Below are positions 28,308 through 29,542 of a stretch of 29,542 bases of DNA, piece by piece (position 1 is the first letter of the stretch; every line of letters starts with the position of its first letter). Where the stretch lies: positions 1 through 29,542 of the forward strand of contig JAUCBJ010001916.1 in NCBI GenBank assembly GCA_032718475.1, in the 5' to 3' direction. The translations under genes and the position numbers were made by a program. The DNA is from Nemertoderma westbladi (taxonomy: Eukaryota; Xenacoelomorpha; Nemertodermatida; Nemertodermatidae). Under the pieces are notes generated by a model. That model worked only from the letters and a program-made list of their open reading frames with translations. It was not told the DNA's origin and searched no databases.

Positions 28308-29180
28308 CTTTTTTTCTGATCAAGGACAATTATTACGATGGCGAATTGCGGGTCAATATTACAGTGGTAGAGCCATTAGCGCGCAAAAACTTGAAATTTA
28401 AATGTGGGGCGAGACACGTATGGCGAGCCATCAGCGAACTGATATAATTATACTATGGCCGTTTTTCAAAAGTCTGTGTGTGTGTGTGTGACATGTGTGT
28501 GTGTCGGTAGCCATAAATGTCGGAAGCCATAATCTAAATTAATATATTCAGCTAAAGAGCACCAATCTGAGCGAATGATACATCGGTTAGCAAGGCAGCT
28601 AGCTACTTGCAGACCAATCATAGGTGGCCTGCAGCAGGCTGGGTTGGTTAAGTAGTAATCTCAATAAATAGGACCCAGCAGGAGAGCGGAGAGGATCTAC
28701 TGTGCTGTGATTGGTTCTTGACTTACATTGGTAAGAACCAGCAGTGAATCTTAGATTAGCTTTTTTCAGTTCACATATTGTTTATAATCATAAACACAAA
28801 ATGATTCAATTATTCAATTTTGCAATGTACCGGATGGGTGCTAGCGAGGTAGGCCTAGCAGGTCGTCAGTCCGTCATCCTACAAGTTGGATCTTGACTCT
28901 ATCATGTGCGTTCATCTATATGATGCAGACCATCCTGAGCCCGTGAACATGAATTGTAAAGGCTATCTCGAGGCTGATTATTTTACACATTTACTTGATA
29001 CTTGCATGAATGCGTCTTTGAGGTAAAATTGCATTATTCTACAGTTGTTTTGTTATCGGAGAAATTACTGATCAGCAAGCAGGAAATTATAACAGCATCA
29101 TCGTAACCACTCTGCTGACACTTTGCAGAATAAATTCTACCAGACCACAGCTGCGTGTTGGGAGGACGCCGACCAGTTTG
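28308..29180. other. Non-coding 3' flank of the sulfatase gene
   Basis: No coding sequence found. A block at 28610-28740 has CCAAT-type motifs in both orientations (GACCAATCAT, GTGATTGGTT, CATTGGTAAG) around CTCAATAAATAGGACC, which could be a promoter or a sulfatase poly(A) region (AATAAA). I cannot decide between these. Confidence 0.35.
28475..28505 (+). repeat. (GT)n microsatellite
   Basis: GTCTGTGTGTGTGTGTGTG interrupted by ACAT and followed by GTGTGTGTGTC. Confidence 0.93.
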
Positions 29181-29184
29181 CGGT

Positions 29185-29525
29185 TCTTCAGTCTGCCACT
29201 AGGAGGCGAAATGTCTGAAAGTGAAAATCTTATCCTATTTTGTTATTAATAATGATTTTTAGCTGATACTTAGGTCCTTTACACAATATGTTTATAATGT
29301 TTTTTTTTGCTGATACCAAGCAGAGTATACTACACCGTAAGGGTGTGTATTTGGGCTTGGGGAGACGATGATGACCAATCTACAGTTCCCCAGTCTGCCG
29401 CTATTAGGGGATGAAATGTCTGAATGAGGAAACCTACAATTTTGTTGTTTATGAATGCTTTTTTGCTGATACTTGGCACTTGGCAGGCAGTCTGTCACTA
29501 GGGGGCGAAATGTCTGAAATTACAA
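29185..29525 (+). repeat. Degenerate repeat with CACTAGGGGGCG boxes
   Basis: Three copies of CAGTCTGCCACTAGGAGGCG + AAATGTCTGAA-like sequence start near 29189, 29390 and 29487, each with a TTTTGCTGATAC segment between copies. Probably fragments of an uncharacterised interspersed repeat. Confidence 0.75.
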
Positions 29526-29542
29526 CCTTCCATTTTAATACG

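Overview
This is animal nuclear DNA. It has spliced genes with GT-AG introns, fragments of non-LTR and LTR retrotransposons, MITEs, tRNA-derived SINE pieces, and genes typical of metazoans: a CLIP-170-type microtubule plus-end protein, a Cav2-type voltage-gated calcium channel and an arylsulfatase B. AT-rich spacers, many TAGGCCTA/ACCGGTA palindromes and the MITE types suggest a marine invertebrate. I cannot name the species.

Layout. 1-830: the 5' end of an LTR retrotransposon on the minus strand (gag start, primer-binding site, LTR). 831-5800: two diverged direct copies (A and B) of about 1.8-2.0 kb, with a decayed LINE reverse transcriptase between them. Copy A carries a MITE that B lacks, and B carries a foldback element that A lacks. 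5970-9881: an intact, intronless, full-length CLIP-1-like gene (plus strand) with a coiled coil built from about 35 tandem heptads. 9882-12974: non-coding DNA with two MITE-like elements and a 41-bp-arm hairpin. 12975-24919: six consecutive exons of a Cav2 alpha-1 subunit (minus strand), from the domain II pore loop to domain III S5; all five internal splice phases agree. 25341-28307: a complete three-exon arylsulfatase B-like gene (plus strand) encoding 533 aa. 28308-29542: non-coding DNA with a GT microsatellite and a degenerate repeat.

The outstanding feature is the 7,775-nt Cav2 intron at 14349-22123. Nearly all of it is a minisatellite of about 134 units of 57 or 61 bp. Each unit copies the last 33 nt of the upstream coding exon, its 5' splice site GTAAGT, and the next 24 nt of intron. 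The gene therefore offers about 134 tandem, nearly identical splice donors to one acceptor. Only the outermost donor keeps the reading frame; every other one would add an in-frame TAA. The only unit next to the real acceptor carries a good branch-point match (CTGAC), where almost all others have CTGTC.

Other notable items are a tRNA-like head fused to a type I hammerhead ribozyme motif and a LINE tail inside a Cav2 intron (22910-23164), and the possible nesting of the CLIP and sulfatase genes, both antisense, in Cav2 introns. The three genes do not form one pathway: CLIP acts on microtubule plus ends, Cav2 is a presynaptic-type calcium channel, and the sulfatase is lysosomal.
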